This document shows, piece by piece, positions 35,470 through 47,240 of a stretch of DNA of 64,000 bases. A program made the translations under genes and the position numbers. Positions within the stretch are counted from its first letter, which is position 1, and each line of letters starts with the position of its first letter. The notes beneath the pieces were generated by a model, which did not search any database, had not been told where the DNA came from, and saw nothing but the letters and a program-made list of their open reading frames with translations. The DNA is from Diplolepis rosae (lineage: Eukaryota > Arthropoda > Insecta > Hymenoptera > Diplolepididae): the NCBI GenBank assembly GCA_030998225.1, contig JAPYXD010000678.1:1832501-1896500 (forward strand), written 5' to 3'.

Positions 35470-35599
35470 CTATTACTGTTGTCAATGCATTGTCCACGAC
35501 GACACGCTCCACAACGACAAATTGGTCGGCGGGAAATATCTTGAGTGGTTCCAAATAAAGATACCCGTCACACTCCAGTATCTCGGCGTTTGATTTCGA
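35470..35599 (-). CDS. Probable upstream coding exon of the zinc-finger gene (5' limit unresolved)
   Basis: The minus strand has an open frame after TAA (35602-35600) encoding ECDGYLYLEPLKIFPADQFV and VVERVVVDNALTTVI, ending at donor ATAG|GTAGAT in phase 1. That phase fits the acceptor at 34510 exactly and gives TVI-E-TEGPTTGAAS. No ATG lies in this frame, so a further 5' exon or an internal acceptor is needed. The overlapping 68-codon frame at 35568-35774 is then UTR or chance. Confidence 0.5.
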
Positions 35600-35799
35600 T
35601 TATCGGTATCATATCTGCCCGGATGGCGTGAGGGTTGAAAGTTCCGCCCGAGTTAGCGTGGCGTGAAGAATGGGAGCAAGTGTAAGGAAGACCTGCTTCG
35701 AGGAAGTCTTGTATAGTTTGTGCAGGTATTGCTCGCAGGTGGAGTCTCTTGAAAAACAAATAAAAATATCTCACGTTACTTGAGAAGAGAGAGGTGAGA

Positions 35800-36420
35800 T
35801 GAGGAAGAGTACCGGAGAGTCAAAAGGAAGGTCGGAGCGCGTGGTGCAAAAGCGAAAAAAGCAGCAGTGTTGGCGGCGGCAGTGGCAGCAGTAGCAACAA
35901 GCAGGTCTCAGGATGTCGAACTCCCTTCTCGAGTTCACGGCGTAATCATCTGTCGTCTGAGAGTGGCAGCACGCCGGTCGTTCTTATCAATTTATTGATA
36001 TCAGGGCCCCTAAGCGATTCTCCGTCTCGTTTTGTGTCGTCTTGGGGCCCGCGGCGTCCACGGGTCCTGAAAGACAAACTCCACCTTCTTCCCACGGCAC
36101 TCCCACAGACTCACTAGCACTTGAGGTTATTCCCTGAGACTTTTCGGCACTGACGCTTCACTTTAACTCACTGACGCGCGAGGCCGATGGTCATTAATTT
36201 TGCGAAACAGCATATTTTATTGTCCATACAAAATAGCCTCACATATCGGCCATTTTATTTGTAAACTACCAAAAAACAATGTTGCCAATGCACGCGCGGT
36301 TTTGGAGGGAGCTAGCTGCCAAGTAGCGTCATCGCGCCAGTGATTCAACAGGGCAACCCAACCAGTTACGCTTGCGTTAACTACACTTGCTGATTAGCTA
36401 GCTTTGGCGCGCAGATTTGA
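35800..36420 (-). promoter_or_regulatory. GC-rich promoter/5' UTR region of the zinc-finger gene
   Basis: The most GC-rich stretch of the window, with CAG/CTG-type repeats near 35860-35900 and many CpGs, and no transposon signature. It lies directly upstream of the exon ending at 35470. It may be bidirectional. Confidence 0.5.
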
Positions 36421-36753
36421 AAATAGTTTAAACGTAATTTTATTATCTCCAATAAATAATATGTTGCTTTTTGCATATGAAGATCCAGTTGTTGATGAAT
36501 TCTGATTATTATCAAGTAGATAAATTTACAATATATTTATAACAATATAATAACTATTATAAAGTATTAAATTAAATTTTTTTATTTAATTTATTTGATA
36601 AGAATTAAATTTTGTAAATGATTAAATTTCCATATGCGAGAAACAATATTTTTTATAAGAAACAAAGAACAATTACGCTTTTTACTTTTAAATTCTGCGC
36701 GCCTAATCTAGCTAATTGGTGCATTTTTCCAACGCAATCGCATCAGTCAAACA

Positions 36754-36861
36754 TCAGTTCGTGTGACCAGGGATGGCTTCATCGAGATCACGACATGAAA
36801 TACACCATGCAATATTTCCGTACTGGCAGCACTGTAGGAAAGACACGAGATCTTCCGCCAT
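36754..36861 (-). CDS. Short ORF, 35 aa, possible first exon
   Basis: ATATGGCGGAAGATC provides a start in good context with an ETS/YY1-like surround. The frame reads MAEDLVSFLQCCQYGNIAWC, continues CRDLDEAIPGHTN and stops. It is protein-like and Cys-rich, but no partner exon was identified. The plus-strand 107-codon frame over it is less convincing. Confidence 0.28.
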   Translation of the reverse strand: MAEDLVSFLQCCQYGNIAWCISCRDLDEAIPGHTN

Positions 36862-37709
36862 ATTTAAATATGATCAAACCAATCTCTGGGATGTTTTTTT
36901 TAATTTTTTACTCGGCAGTGGTATTCATTACAAGGCTTTAGGTCATTAGGAAATTGAGAAAGTTAGTCAACAGTTGTTCTAGGTTAGGAAAAATGGGATG
37001 ACTTTTAGAAAGAGAAAAGGTAACCTAAAATTAAGAGCTTACATAAACAATCAGTTATCAAAGTAGAATTTATCATGACTGATGTTTCTTTATCTCATAT
37101 TGTCAATTTTAATAAAGATTCGTAGTGGAATAAGCACAATTTTCAGTGAGCATTGAAACAATAACAATAAAACGCAAATAAAAACCGAATCATCTAAACC
37201 ATCCCTTTGAAATTGCATCATTCTATTCGTGGTTAGTAAATCACGTGACTTTCAGGTGGGAAATTCAAAAATTCTGACTTATATTATTAAAAAAAGGAGA
37301 TAATATTTTTAAATCATTTCGTTAATTATGCAATAAAGAAATGAATTTATGTTCCTTTTTTGGAAATATATTTAAATAATCAAATTCAAATTGATCAACA
37401 GTTGAAATAAACTTTTAGAAAAAACAATTTTTGTCAAATATACCTTATTTAGTTATGAATTCAAATTTGAACTATGTAATCGTATTTAATTCAACATTTT
37501 TGCGACCAATTAGGTATTCCATTTGCTGTGGGGGTTAATAACAACTATAGATATTTTTATTTAAGTTTTGGAAATTTGTTTTATTAATTTTAGTTTACTG
37601 TTATATACAATTATTTTTCAATATTTAAAGATAGGAAATCGATTAGAATTTGGTGACTAGAATTAGACGAATTATGATATAATGTGAAATTACTTCTGAG
37701 TTGAGTAGA

Positions 37710-38003
37710 ATGGTTGTATGGATCGAAGCAATCGTCCCTCTATACTGCTGGTCATCGATATCAATTGCTATAATGCGAACTCAGCAACTGATAAGCAGAC
37801 CATTCGTTAATGGCCCACACTTACAGTTTGGCAAAAAGCCAACGGTTGTTGAGCAGATGAAATTCTTATTATTGGGTCTTCAGATTTTCAATAAAATTTT
37901 CATTTTATTGGAATTATTTGAACATGAATTGCTAAGTGGACATTTTTATAAATTATATGGTACACAGTTTGTAATTACTTATTTAGAATTTTTCGAGCTC
38001 TAA
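37710..38003 (+). CDS. Short ORF with hydrophobic N-terminus, unassigned
   Basis: From ATG at 37710: MVVWIEAIVPLYCWSSISIA, then a basic segment (residues about 23-47) and an AT-rich, hydrophobic second half typical of chance frames. Only the first 45 codons look protein-like; an acceptor-like CACTTACAG lies inside. Could be a membrane-protein exon or nothing. Confidence 0.15.
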   Translation: MVVWIEAIVPLYCWSSISIAIMRTQQLISRPFVNGPHLQFGKKPTVVEQMKFLLLGLQIFNKIFILLELFEHELLSGHFYKLYGTQFVITYLEFFEL

Positions 38004-40650
38004 CCTAAAATATGAGGGTTATCGACTGACACCGACTAAGCATAACAAATATTCATAGACACAATTTAAAATAATTTCAAGCTCTTTCAAATTTAGAATA
38101 TTTATCTGTATCAAATATTTATAAATTATTTGATTATTTGAATATGTATTAATTACTTATAAAAGATATTGATTCTCATATTTAGTTTGAGAATTTGTAG
38201 TCGTAAAGAGAGGTTACTAACCGGACAGTTTGACAATATTTTACATTGAATTTCACAACATTTTGGCAATAACACAAAAACTTCAACAAAAAAGTTATAT
38301 AGAAATTCCTAGAAACATCAGAATCTAAAATCTGAATAGAATTGCTATTTTTAAATAAATCTCAAACAATCATAGTATATATGCAGAGACGTAACAGGAA
38401 ATTTTGACTCCCTGGGCAAAAATACTTTAGTACGCCCTTCATACCCCCCCCCCCCCCCACAAATTGTATTCCATTTTTATAGTAAAAATTATATATAAAA
38501 AAGTAGAATGATCTAACAAAAAAATCTAATAATTTTGATAAAAAATTTTATTTCATCAAAAACATTTTTTTTTTCTAATTTTACCAGACGGACTGCGCCC
38601 CGGTTGCCCACCCTCGTTACGGCTCTGTATATATGGTATTTATGACAGCTATTAATTCATCGATTTTTATTCATTTGTTTTTCAGGCTATTTAGAATTCA
38701 AATTCGGATTGTTTTCATTTTCAGTTTTTCATTTAATTTTTAAAAAACTTCAAATCTCAAGTTCAAACATTGTTTAACTTCATATTCCCCAAATTTTCTA
38801 GGAGAAAGTTTAGTATTTAGAAATAGAAAAAATATATGAACTGATGTAATTAGAAAGTCTAAAAATTTAAGAATTGTAAAATGAATTGAAGAAAATTATA
38901 GATTTTTTCGTGAATTAATCTAAAAATATGTATTCGCATGCAAAAAACAATAAATATTTATTACAATTATATTATTACAACGACATTATTTTTCTTGTTC
39001 GGGATTTCTTTTAAAAATGATGATTAGATTGCGGTGGTTTATTTTTTTAATTGTTGAAAGGGTTTGGAATAAAAAACTGCGAAATTACCTTTTATTCATA
39101 TGAAATCATGCTTATGAAAGTGATTTTTATTTTTATGATTTAGTATTTTAATTGGTAAATAAATATATATAAGTATGAACAAATATAAATATTAAATAAT
39201 AAATGAATAATATCAACTTTCATACATTTTTTCAGACATTTTTAGAAGGCTTTTTTACAATTTCGTTCAATTAGACTTTTGTTATTTACCTTTTTGACAT
39301 TGTTTCTGTTAAAAGTAAGTGATTTTCTGTATTTGAAAGACCATTTATCAGGACGTAAAGGGAAATACATTTTATTTTTGGCTATTTCAATTATAGCACG
39401 AATTTAGCGTTCACACGCAATAATTTTGATACTAAAATCAATCAATCACGCAGGATTTTAACTCATCATTCACTTAGCTGTAGATGTGCCAATAAAATGA
39501 GAGAAAATATAATGTGGTTCACACTTGAAAATTAAGGGACGTTTATTATCACATTTCCTTTTTTTTTAGGAATATATGAATTTTAAATGTTTAGATTTAT
39601 TTTTTTCGTAGAAGGAATATATTCAATTATGTAAAATGATAGTCATAAAATCGCTGAAGACACGAAGCTACAAAAACTCTCAAATTTGTCTCCCTTAGAA
39701 AAAATGAGTCATGCCATTTTCAAGAGCTGGTATTTTATATCAATGAGGGGCACATCGTTTTTACAACTCTCATTACATTTTAAGATACTAGAACCTACAC
39801 GTCAAAATTTTTATTTTTCCAGATGTTACGTAAATTATTTTAAATTAGGTGGTAGAGTTTGAAATTATTCATTATACAAGTGGTATATAAATTTGATAAT
39901 TTAATGAATTTTCTCATTTTAATACGTTCGTAGGAAGATTTTAAAATGTCATAAAGCACGGAATATCTAATTGTCTATCACTTTACTGATTCTTAGCAGG
40001 TACATAAATTAGCATGCAAGGGAATTCTTATACTTGTCTCCGACGAAGCGTGAGGTGACTCTTCACATCATGAAGCTCTAGAGTTTTTCTTGTTAACAAT
40101 TGAGACGCTTTGCTGCTGAAACACATAAAACGTTAAGTTATGCTTGAAAATATATGTCAATCTATCACATTTTATCTAATTAAATTTTACTTTACGCCGG
40201 TAATTGAAATTATACAGTCTGCACGGAAAAAATTAGTTCTTTAAATATTACCGATTCAAATATTCTTCAATCCTGCAGTAACTTTTCAGATGGAAATCTA
40301 TTAAAGAATTCCAGAACCCTGATCCGCATATTTTACAGGCCAGTGCAGGACAATTTCCAGAACTACCTTGGCTAGATAAAATAAAAAATTCTTATTCACT
40401 ACAGAATTATTAGGTATATAGTATATATAGTACAATGCGCTGTCTATGAATGGAGAATTTTTTATTTTGATGAAAACCTTTTTTATATAACAAACAAAAT
40501 TTAAAGGTAGCAAAAAATTTAATTCTTGATAAAACTGCTACCATTTTTTTTTTAAATAAAAGTTTTACTAAACCCTTTGTTTGTGGATAGTGTATTGTCA
40601 AAAAAAATTTTCATGGTAAAATTTTTGTTTTCTGTAATTTTCTAGTTATT
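38004..40650. other. AT-rich intergenic sequence with a C15 tract
   Basis: No gene recognised. A run of C at 38444-38458 adjoins a short GC-richer sequence near 38585-38625. Nothing else stands out. Confidence 0.4.
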
Positions 40651-40654
40651 TATA

Positions 40655-41360
40655 CCAGGTTTATAGTTTCACATGTGCAATTCTTTCATATCATTTTAAC
40701 ACGTGCCAAAAAAATTTTCAAGTTCTTTCCCTTTGTATTTGTATAGAAACAATTTCCTTTTTTTTTTTTGTACATTTTTTTGTAAACTCAGTTCAGACCA
40801 ATTTCATAGTTTCACATGTACAACTCATTTATATCGTTTTAACATAATGTTTATCCGTCACATGAGCTATTTTTTAATTTTTTCTCTTAGTAATTTTACA
40901 GAATACATTTTCGTACAGGTTTTATTTTCTTGTGAATCTAAGTTAGACCATTTTTATAGTTTCACTTGTACAATTCATTTATATCGTTTACCACAATGCT
41001 ATCCGTCACACGTGCTATTTTTAAGTTTCTCCCTTTAGTAATTTTACAAATTAAGTTTTTACAGTTTTACCTTTTTGCAAATTTTGACCATTTTTTATAG
41101 TTTCAAACATGCAATTCTTTTATATCATTTTTTAACAGAATGTTCATCGGTCACACGAAAAATTTTTTTTTAAGCTTCTCCTTAGTAATTTTACAGAAAA
41201 AATGTTTTTTGTACAGTTTTACTTTATCACAAATTTATTTATTTAGTCCAATTTTATATTTTCACACTTGCAATCCTTTTATATCATTTTTTACCACAAT
41301 GTTTATCCGTCACAAGGGCAATTTTTAAGTTTTCCTCCTTTGTATTTTTTATAGAAATAA
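40655..41360 (+). repeat. Minisatellite, about five diverged units of 140-160 bp
   Basis: The unit start TATAGTTTCAC recurs near 40661, 40801, 40951, 41091 and 41251, each followed by TTATATC, a CACAATG-like block, ATCCGTCACA and TAGTAATTTTACA. It runs straight into the hammerhead-like motif at 41.37 kb. Confidence 0.82.
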
Positions 41361-41408
41361 ATTCTCACTGATGAGGACTCCAACCTGAGTCAAAACGTTT
41401 GAAAATAT
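41361..41408 (+). ncRNA. Degenerate hammerhead-like motif
   Basis: CTGATGA at 41368; stem II GACTC/GAGTC with an extra G; stem I TTCTCA/TGAAAA with one mismatch. The GAAA core is AAAA here, so the essential G12 is lost and activity is unlikely. The 3' flank (TGGACCCTAAAGCCAA, then an AAGGGCCGATATAAGTCC-like block to about 41520) matches the 400-bp unit at 54.8 kb. Confidence 0.68.
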
Positions 41409-41696
41409 ATGAAACCTTTGGTTTATAATTTTTCTGGACCCTAAAGCCAACTAAGTACACCAAAGATATCCAAATTTTAATATCAAGGGCCGATATAAGT
41501 CCTGTTTATTATTATTATACTAAGAGAATATTTTTGGTTTTTTAATTTCAGATAGGCCGTTCCAGACTTATTGTGCTCATCGCAAAACAAAAGACGTTTA
41601 GGTACTTGAGTTGTAAAATCTTCATTTATTAATAGTTTCTCATCAAAATAGTATATTGTGCAACTAGGGAAAAAAAAATTTATTTTGCGAGTGTGA

Positions 41697-42250
41697 AGTT
41701 TGAGTCAGAAAAAACGGTTTTTACGAAAGTGTCTGTCTGTATGTCTGTCTGTCTGTCTGTAGTAGGTCGTGTGCGGCATAACTCTCGATAGAATTATCAG
41801 ATTGAATTGAGCTTGGGCACATTTTATCGGAGCGTAAAAAGTAAGGACAAGTTCGTTAACCAGCCACATCCAACCAAAATTGAGAAAACTAGACCATTTT
41901 TTGTGTTTTTGAAAAAATAAAAAATTCCAATACTGGTTTTTGATAGTGCTCATAAATCTCTACGAATTATCTTGATAATATTTTTCGATTAAATCAAAAT
42001 TAGAAATGTTACAGCATGTTAAAACTTGAAAAAAGTCAATATCAAAGTTCCATTTTCCAGTTAAATCATACAAAGCTATGATACAAAATTGTTTACTACA
42101 TAAAGATCTACAAGTTTGAACTGCAACATTTTTTCATAAGATGTATATTTTTCTTTTTAATTTAAAAAAATACTATTGAAAATCCAAAATTCAATTTTTT
42201 TTAACAATAATATGTAAAATACGAAACTAATTAATTTGAAATATTGAATA
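41697..42250 (-). mobile_element. R1 repeat, 3'-side fragment, minus orientation
   Basis: In reverse complement it matches the last part of the R1 copies: (GTCT)n tract, GTGTGCGGCATAACTCTCG and GTTCGTTAACCAGCCACATC. Confidence 0.85.
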
Positions 42251-42279
42251 ATATTGGTATTTTGTTGGAGAATATTGGC

Positions 42280-42545
42280 TTTCTCATCATAAATGAGAAA
42301 AATGACTTTCGAAATTTTCATCAAATCTTTACGTTTCGAAACCCCCTAAGTCAGGAAAAACTGTTTTTACGAAAGTGTCTGTCTGTCTGTCTGTAGATCG
42401 TATACTCGATAACTCTCGATAGAATTATCGGATTGGATTACGCTCTGGCATACTTTATTGGAGCTGAAAAATTAAGAACAAATTCGTTAACCATCAGCCA
42501 TATCCGACCAAAATTGTTAAAATAAGAGTATTTTTTGTGTTAGCG
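42280..42545 (-). mobile_element. R1 repeat, second 3'-side fragment, minus orientation
   Basis: It begins with the R1 tail hairpin (TTTCTCATCATAAATGAGAAA) and repeats the (GTCT)n and AACTCTCGATAGAATTATCG blocks. It directly follows the previous fragment. Confidence 0.82.
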
Positions 42546-42569
42546 ATAGCACCCATTTTAATAATATGT

Positions 42570-44395
42570 GAAATATGTCAAAGAACGAAATTCTTTCAAA
42601 TTTTATTGTATAGATTTTGAAAAAATTATAGCAATGCAAATGCTTCTTCTAATAAGTGCTTCAGGGTTTAAAAGAGTTTGGATAGAATAATTTGATTAGA
42701 ATGAGATGAATAATTTTTAAATGATGATATTTTTAATGAATTAATTACTAAATTCTAAATTATTAAATATAAGAATTTCATAATTTCTAAAGTTTAAGGT
42801 AAAAGCACCAATAGCCGGACGTCTAAGGAAATGTCATTCAATTTTTTGTATTAATCGTTCTAAATGTGATGCGGAATCAAGAATTGCCGCGATTATTTTG
42901 ATGTAAGTGTCCTCCCTACTATAACAAAAAGTCCAGAGTTGTGTTAAATCTGAATAATCCATTTTAATAATTCTTTTCATTAAATAATGCTCTGGAGCCA
43001 ATTGCCGGACGGGTAAAGTGAATTGATCCAATAGCCGGACAGCGCTGCACCAATACTCGGACAAGAGAATATTATAATTTGATTGGTATGGATTTGATAT
43101 TTTTTAACCATAATAAACACTGGGAAATATTTACGGAAACATTTTTTAGGTCTGCGCTTATAAAAAAAAAGTATTGAAAAGATTTTACAAATAGAATATA
43201 ATATATTTAGAGCTTGCAGCACTAATTGTCAATCGTTTTTGCCTTATATCCTCAATCGCATTAATAATATCCGCTTTGGTATAAAGCTTTTTAATCTTTT
43301 TTTCTGATTCTTTTTCCATGATCTATAATAAAGACACCAAATACATAAAACCCAGAAAATACATATGCTAAAATGAAAATACTTTCTCAAAATATCAGAT
43401 TTTCAGCTAATCCATAATTCAAACATTATTTCTTTAAAAAATTATTCATTATCAATCATACTTTATCATTATTATTGAAAATTATCATTCAAAAAGATCA
43501 AAAAGTGGGGAAATTTCACTCTGAAATCCATATTTTCATTGTTCTCAATGTAAAATCAACAAGAAAATAAACGTCAAATGCCAATTGAGGTTGGATTTCA
43601 TATTTGACTAATTAAAATATGTTTAAATTAATTTGCCTAATATTTTATCAGATAGATATCTTCTATGAATTGAAAACAATCAAATACTTACCACATTTCT
43701 CGAAAATATCAACAGGACTTTTTAAAATTCGCACTCGTTTTTGTAATAACCTTTTCGTCCGGTGACTAGAGCGAAAACAAAATAAGTGCAATTATTTGAC
43801 TTCAGTGTAACACGTATTAAAATGAAAAATGAGGGTAAATGTAAATGTTATTTTTTTAACAAAGACAACATGTCAGTTAGTTTATAGAGCAGATTTCGCT
43901 ACATTTCGACCAGCCTTGTGCTTCAGTAGAGAAATTTTTTTTTCTTGGCGAAGTTTTATTTTCTAATTCAACAAATTTTTCACTTTTTTAAAGTGTACGT
44001 TTCGAGGTTTGTATACGGTACACCAAAATAGCGATAAGTGATTCGTAAATCTCTAATTTTGAGAAAAATTCATGGCTCTGTCCGGCTATTGGGTACCGTC
44101 CGGCTATTGGTGCTTTTACCTTATGTCAATTTACAAAGTAATAAAAATTGGGCGTATCTAAAAAACTGACACTAACAACTGCGCATCGTGCCAGTAAAAA
44201 TTCCACAAGATTTTCAAGCGTAATCCAAGAATTGTTCCTTGACTTGTATAGCAGGTATTCATCTCATTGTAATCAAATTATTCTATCCAAACTCTTTTAA
44301 AACCTGACGCACTTTTTAGAAGAAGTATTTGCATTTCTATAATTTTTTCAAAAACCATACAAAAAAATTTGAAAGAATTTCGTTCTTTGACTAGG
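42570..44395. repeat. Inverted arms of about 145 bp around the TA-flanked transposon
   Basis: 42570-42716 and 44255-44393 are inverted copies (GTCAAAGAACGAAATTCTTT; GAGTTTGGATAGAATAATTT). They probably form an older foldback element into which the 42797-44121 element inserted. Confidence 0.82.
42797..44121. mobile_element. 1.3-kb TIR transposon with TA target duplication
   Basis: TA|AGGTAAAAGCACCAATAGCC on the left is matched by its complement before TA on the right (44122-44123). Extra copies of CAATAGCCGGAC lie inside both ends (about 43005, 43028 and 44090), as subterminal binding-site repeats. TA duplication suggests Tc1/mariner/pogo. The 76-codon minus-strand frame contains no DDE motif, so it is non-autonomous. 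Confidence 0.88.
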
Positions 44396-44659
44396 CTTGC
44401 ATTAATCTAGGACATTCTTTCTTTTTTTTATGAAGTTTTAAGCTTCTTCATAAAAAGTATATAGGATCTTCGGAAAAATTTGTCCTGTCCAAAAGTCGAT
44501 GACTGTCAAGTAAACTTCCCAGTACTTATTTTTTCTGTGTAATAATTCTTTAAACTTCTTTATTATATGAAATTATTGGTGAAACAAGGCGCAGCAATTT
44601 CTTACATGGCTGTGCATTTTTTATGGATAAAATGTGCCTAACATTTTTTGGGAAATATC

Positions 44660-44760
44660 GCAAGTGCTTCAGTAGCCGTGCAGTTTAATTTATAAGTTTA
44701 AACTGCGTTATACATGTAAGTTAGGCACAATTTAAGGTTCGAATCCTGTCAGCGTAGGAT
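44660..44760 (+). repeat. tRNA-derived sequence with perfect B box
   Basis: An A-box-like CAGTAGCCGTGCAG near 44670 and GGTTCGAATCC at 44736-44746, about 65 bp apart, as in a tRNA with a long arm or a SINE head. No clean cloverleaf. Confidence 0.55.
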
Positions 44761-45162
44761 TAATTTCAACAGCAGTAATATATTATGTTCAGCGATCTCT
44801 AGTGATAGTGTATAGTAGTATAATTTGTAATAAAAACCAATAAAAAAGTATATAAAAAAAAGACAGCTGCGAAAATAATTCTTTTTTCTCGTTACCTTTG
44901 ATAGTACATAAAAATTTCATTGACTGACTTTGAAGTTTTTATGCATGAATGCTGTACGAGATCTATCTGCTTATATTCAGAATTTCATATTAAATCTTAG
45001 AAGTATCCAATCATTGAACTTTATTTTCTCAAATGATTCGGTACTTCTAGTTTTATGTAACTTTTGAACGTATTTGAAAGTCGAGCACTATATCATGTAA
45101 ATTTCCCAGTACAAAACTAGTTTTATTTACCATAGCGATAGGAGGAAATACTTTTTCTGAAC

Positions 45163-45967
45163 CAATTGAGCCCCTGGAAAGCAGAACGTCCTGAGCGCGC
45201 GAACTGGCATTTCCTAGTAGGCAAGAGAGGGGATACGCGTTGCTATGCACTGCGTTTCATCGGACAGAAAATTTTTAAATCGCGATTACTCCGGTAATTG
45301 TTGTCATATCGAGTTGATTCTTGGATGAAAATTTTCGTTAGTCTGTGCCGATCCTAACGAATATAATCTCATTTTTGATTTCCCTGAAATTCAATAACCA
45401 AACAATGCACAAACTTTACACAATTTTGAGCTCAAAAATTTCGCTATGCATTTTCGAATTTCCCTAAACAAACAATTTCTATCAATTGTGTGTATGTTTT
45501 TCACTTGAAATTCAATCGCAACATTGCGCGCGTTCGCCAGTAGTGCGCAATCTGCGCGATCACAATCGAACGTTAGAATATTTATGCTCATCATTCTTAC
45601 AAATCTTATCCAATCAAGCTGAATTTGTGATATGTTATAATTCAATGTACACACAATTGGTAGAAATGGTTTCTTCAGTGGAATTCAAAAATTTTTGAGC
45701 TCAAAGTTGTGTAAAGTTTGTGCACTGTTTGGTTATTGAATTTCAGGGAAATCAAAAATGAGACTATATTCGTTAGGATCGGCAAAAACTAACGAAAATT
45801 TTCATGCAAGAATCAACTCGATATGACAATAATTACCGGAGTAATCGCGATTTAAAAATTTTGTGTCGGATTAAACGCGGTGCATAGCAACGCGTATCCC
45901 CTCTCTTGCCTACTAGGAAATGCCAGTCCGCGCGCTCAGGACGTTCTGTTTTCCAGGGGCTCAATTG
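45163..45967. mobile_element. 805-bp foldback element
   Basis: Arms 45163-45440 and 45687-45967 are inverted copies (termini CAATTGAGCCCCTGGAAA; inside TAGTAGGCAAGAGAGGGGAT), with a 246-bp centre. Frames inside are not protein-like. Confidence 0.92.
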
Positions 45968-46459
45968 TAAATATAGTGTAACTTTATGAATTACCGTTGA
46001 GAGTTGCAAAGATTAATATCTTTGATGGCAAATTGAAAGTAGAAACAAGTGATATCTATATAAATGAAAAGTAAAACTATCAATGTAAGAATTGCTCTTT
46101 TGAATAATATAAATTGCAAAATAGTCTAGAGAAATTACCAGTGTCAAAAGTAATAAACAATGAAGAGAGAAAGACTTGAATATTTTGCTATCAAATACTT
46201 CATATATTGGAATAGTAAGTTGCTAAAATTCTCATTGGAAATAGTAAATGTACTGCCGAATGACGTCAGATACGCCGAACGTTTCCGACATCACCCGAGA
46301 ATCGCTCCATATGCTCGTTATGAATATTTGTCGGTACCCGATATAGTAATATATTTTTTTACAGAATTTTTATTCATTCTGTTATTTTGGTATAGGGTCA
46401 GATTCGTTTTATTTCCACATTAAAAATTATCAATGGTAGATATAAGAAAACGTAAAAAG

Positions 46460-46506
46460 TATGGCAAACGTTTCGGCCACATATGGGGGCCCTCTTCAGT
46501 GCCATA
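46460..46506 (-). ncRNA. Hammerhead-ribozyme-like motif with 7-bp stem I
   Basis: On the minus strand: TATGGCA, CTGAAGA core, stem II GGCC/GGCC with one extra G, GAAAC, GTT, TGCCATA. Stem I pairs perfectly over seven bases and all invariant core positions are present. Stem III is the minimal AC/GU. The cleavage triplet would be GUU. No element body could be delimited around it. Confidence 0.72.
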
Positions 46507-47240
46507 AATTAAAAGATTAATTTAAGATTGCATTAAAAGATAAAAATATACGGGATTATTAAAATAAGAAAAGGCATAAAAATCAAAAACTTATCTTATA
46601 GCTTTCAAATCAAAATGAAGCAGTCCGGTATGCACAATTTTCGTTTTATCCGTTTGTTTATATACAGTGAATTTTAAATATTTTTTCAATAAGTATGTAT
46701 ATATTGATACCTTAACACGTGTATTTGTATGTAAGTATGTAACTGTGTTCATAAATACTCTCTCTATGTAGCTCACAAAATCTAATAAGAACTATGGTAA
46801 AATTTACGAATGACTCATTTTTTTAATTATGGAAGTGCAATTATTCCCTATTTTCGATAGGAAAAATTATAAATATGGTTCCACTATCTCCAAAAGACTA
46901 TGGTAATTCGGTTAGACCGAAGATGTGACTTTACTATAGTCTTTTGTAACCTTAACATTCTGTTTTAATAATTAATGGAACATTTATTGGGTTTACTTGA
47001 ATATAATTCGTTCGATATGCCGATCACGATTTTACTATTTCAGGAAATAAAACTTGCTATTGTTATTAGGCATAAGTACAATTATTTCACCATTTTCTCC
47101 AATATTATTAGTAACTCCATACTTTAATATTCAAAATAGTAATTTCTAAAAAACTAACGTTAGATCCTCGTTTCCTATTGATTTTTAGTAAAAATAAATA
47201 TAATAATACTAAATTTTACAATAAAAAGTTTCTACCTGTA

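Noticed and set aside
37710..37850. NDUFA1-like small membrane subunit
   Set aside because: Only a few residues (W, E, P) line up with what I recall of the family; not enough to support the name.
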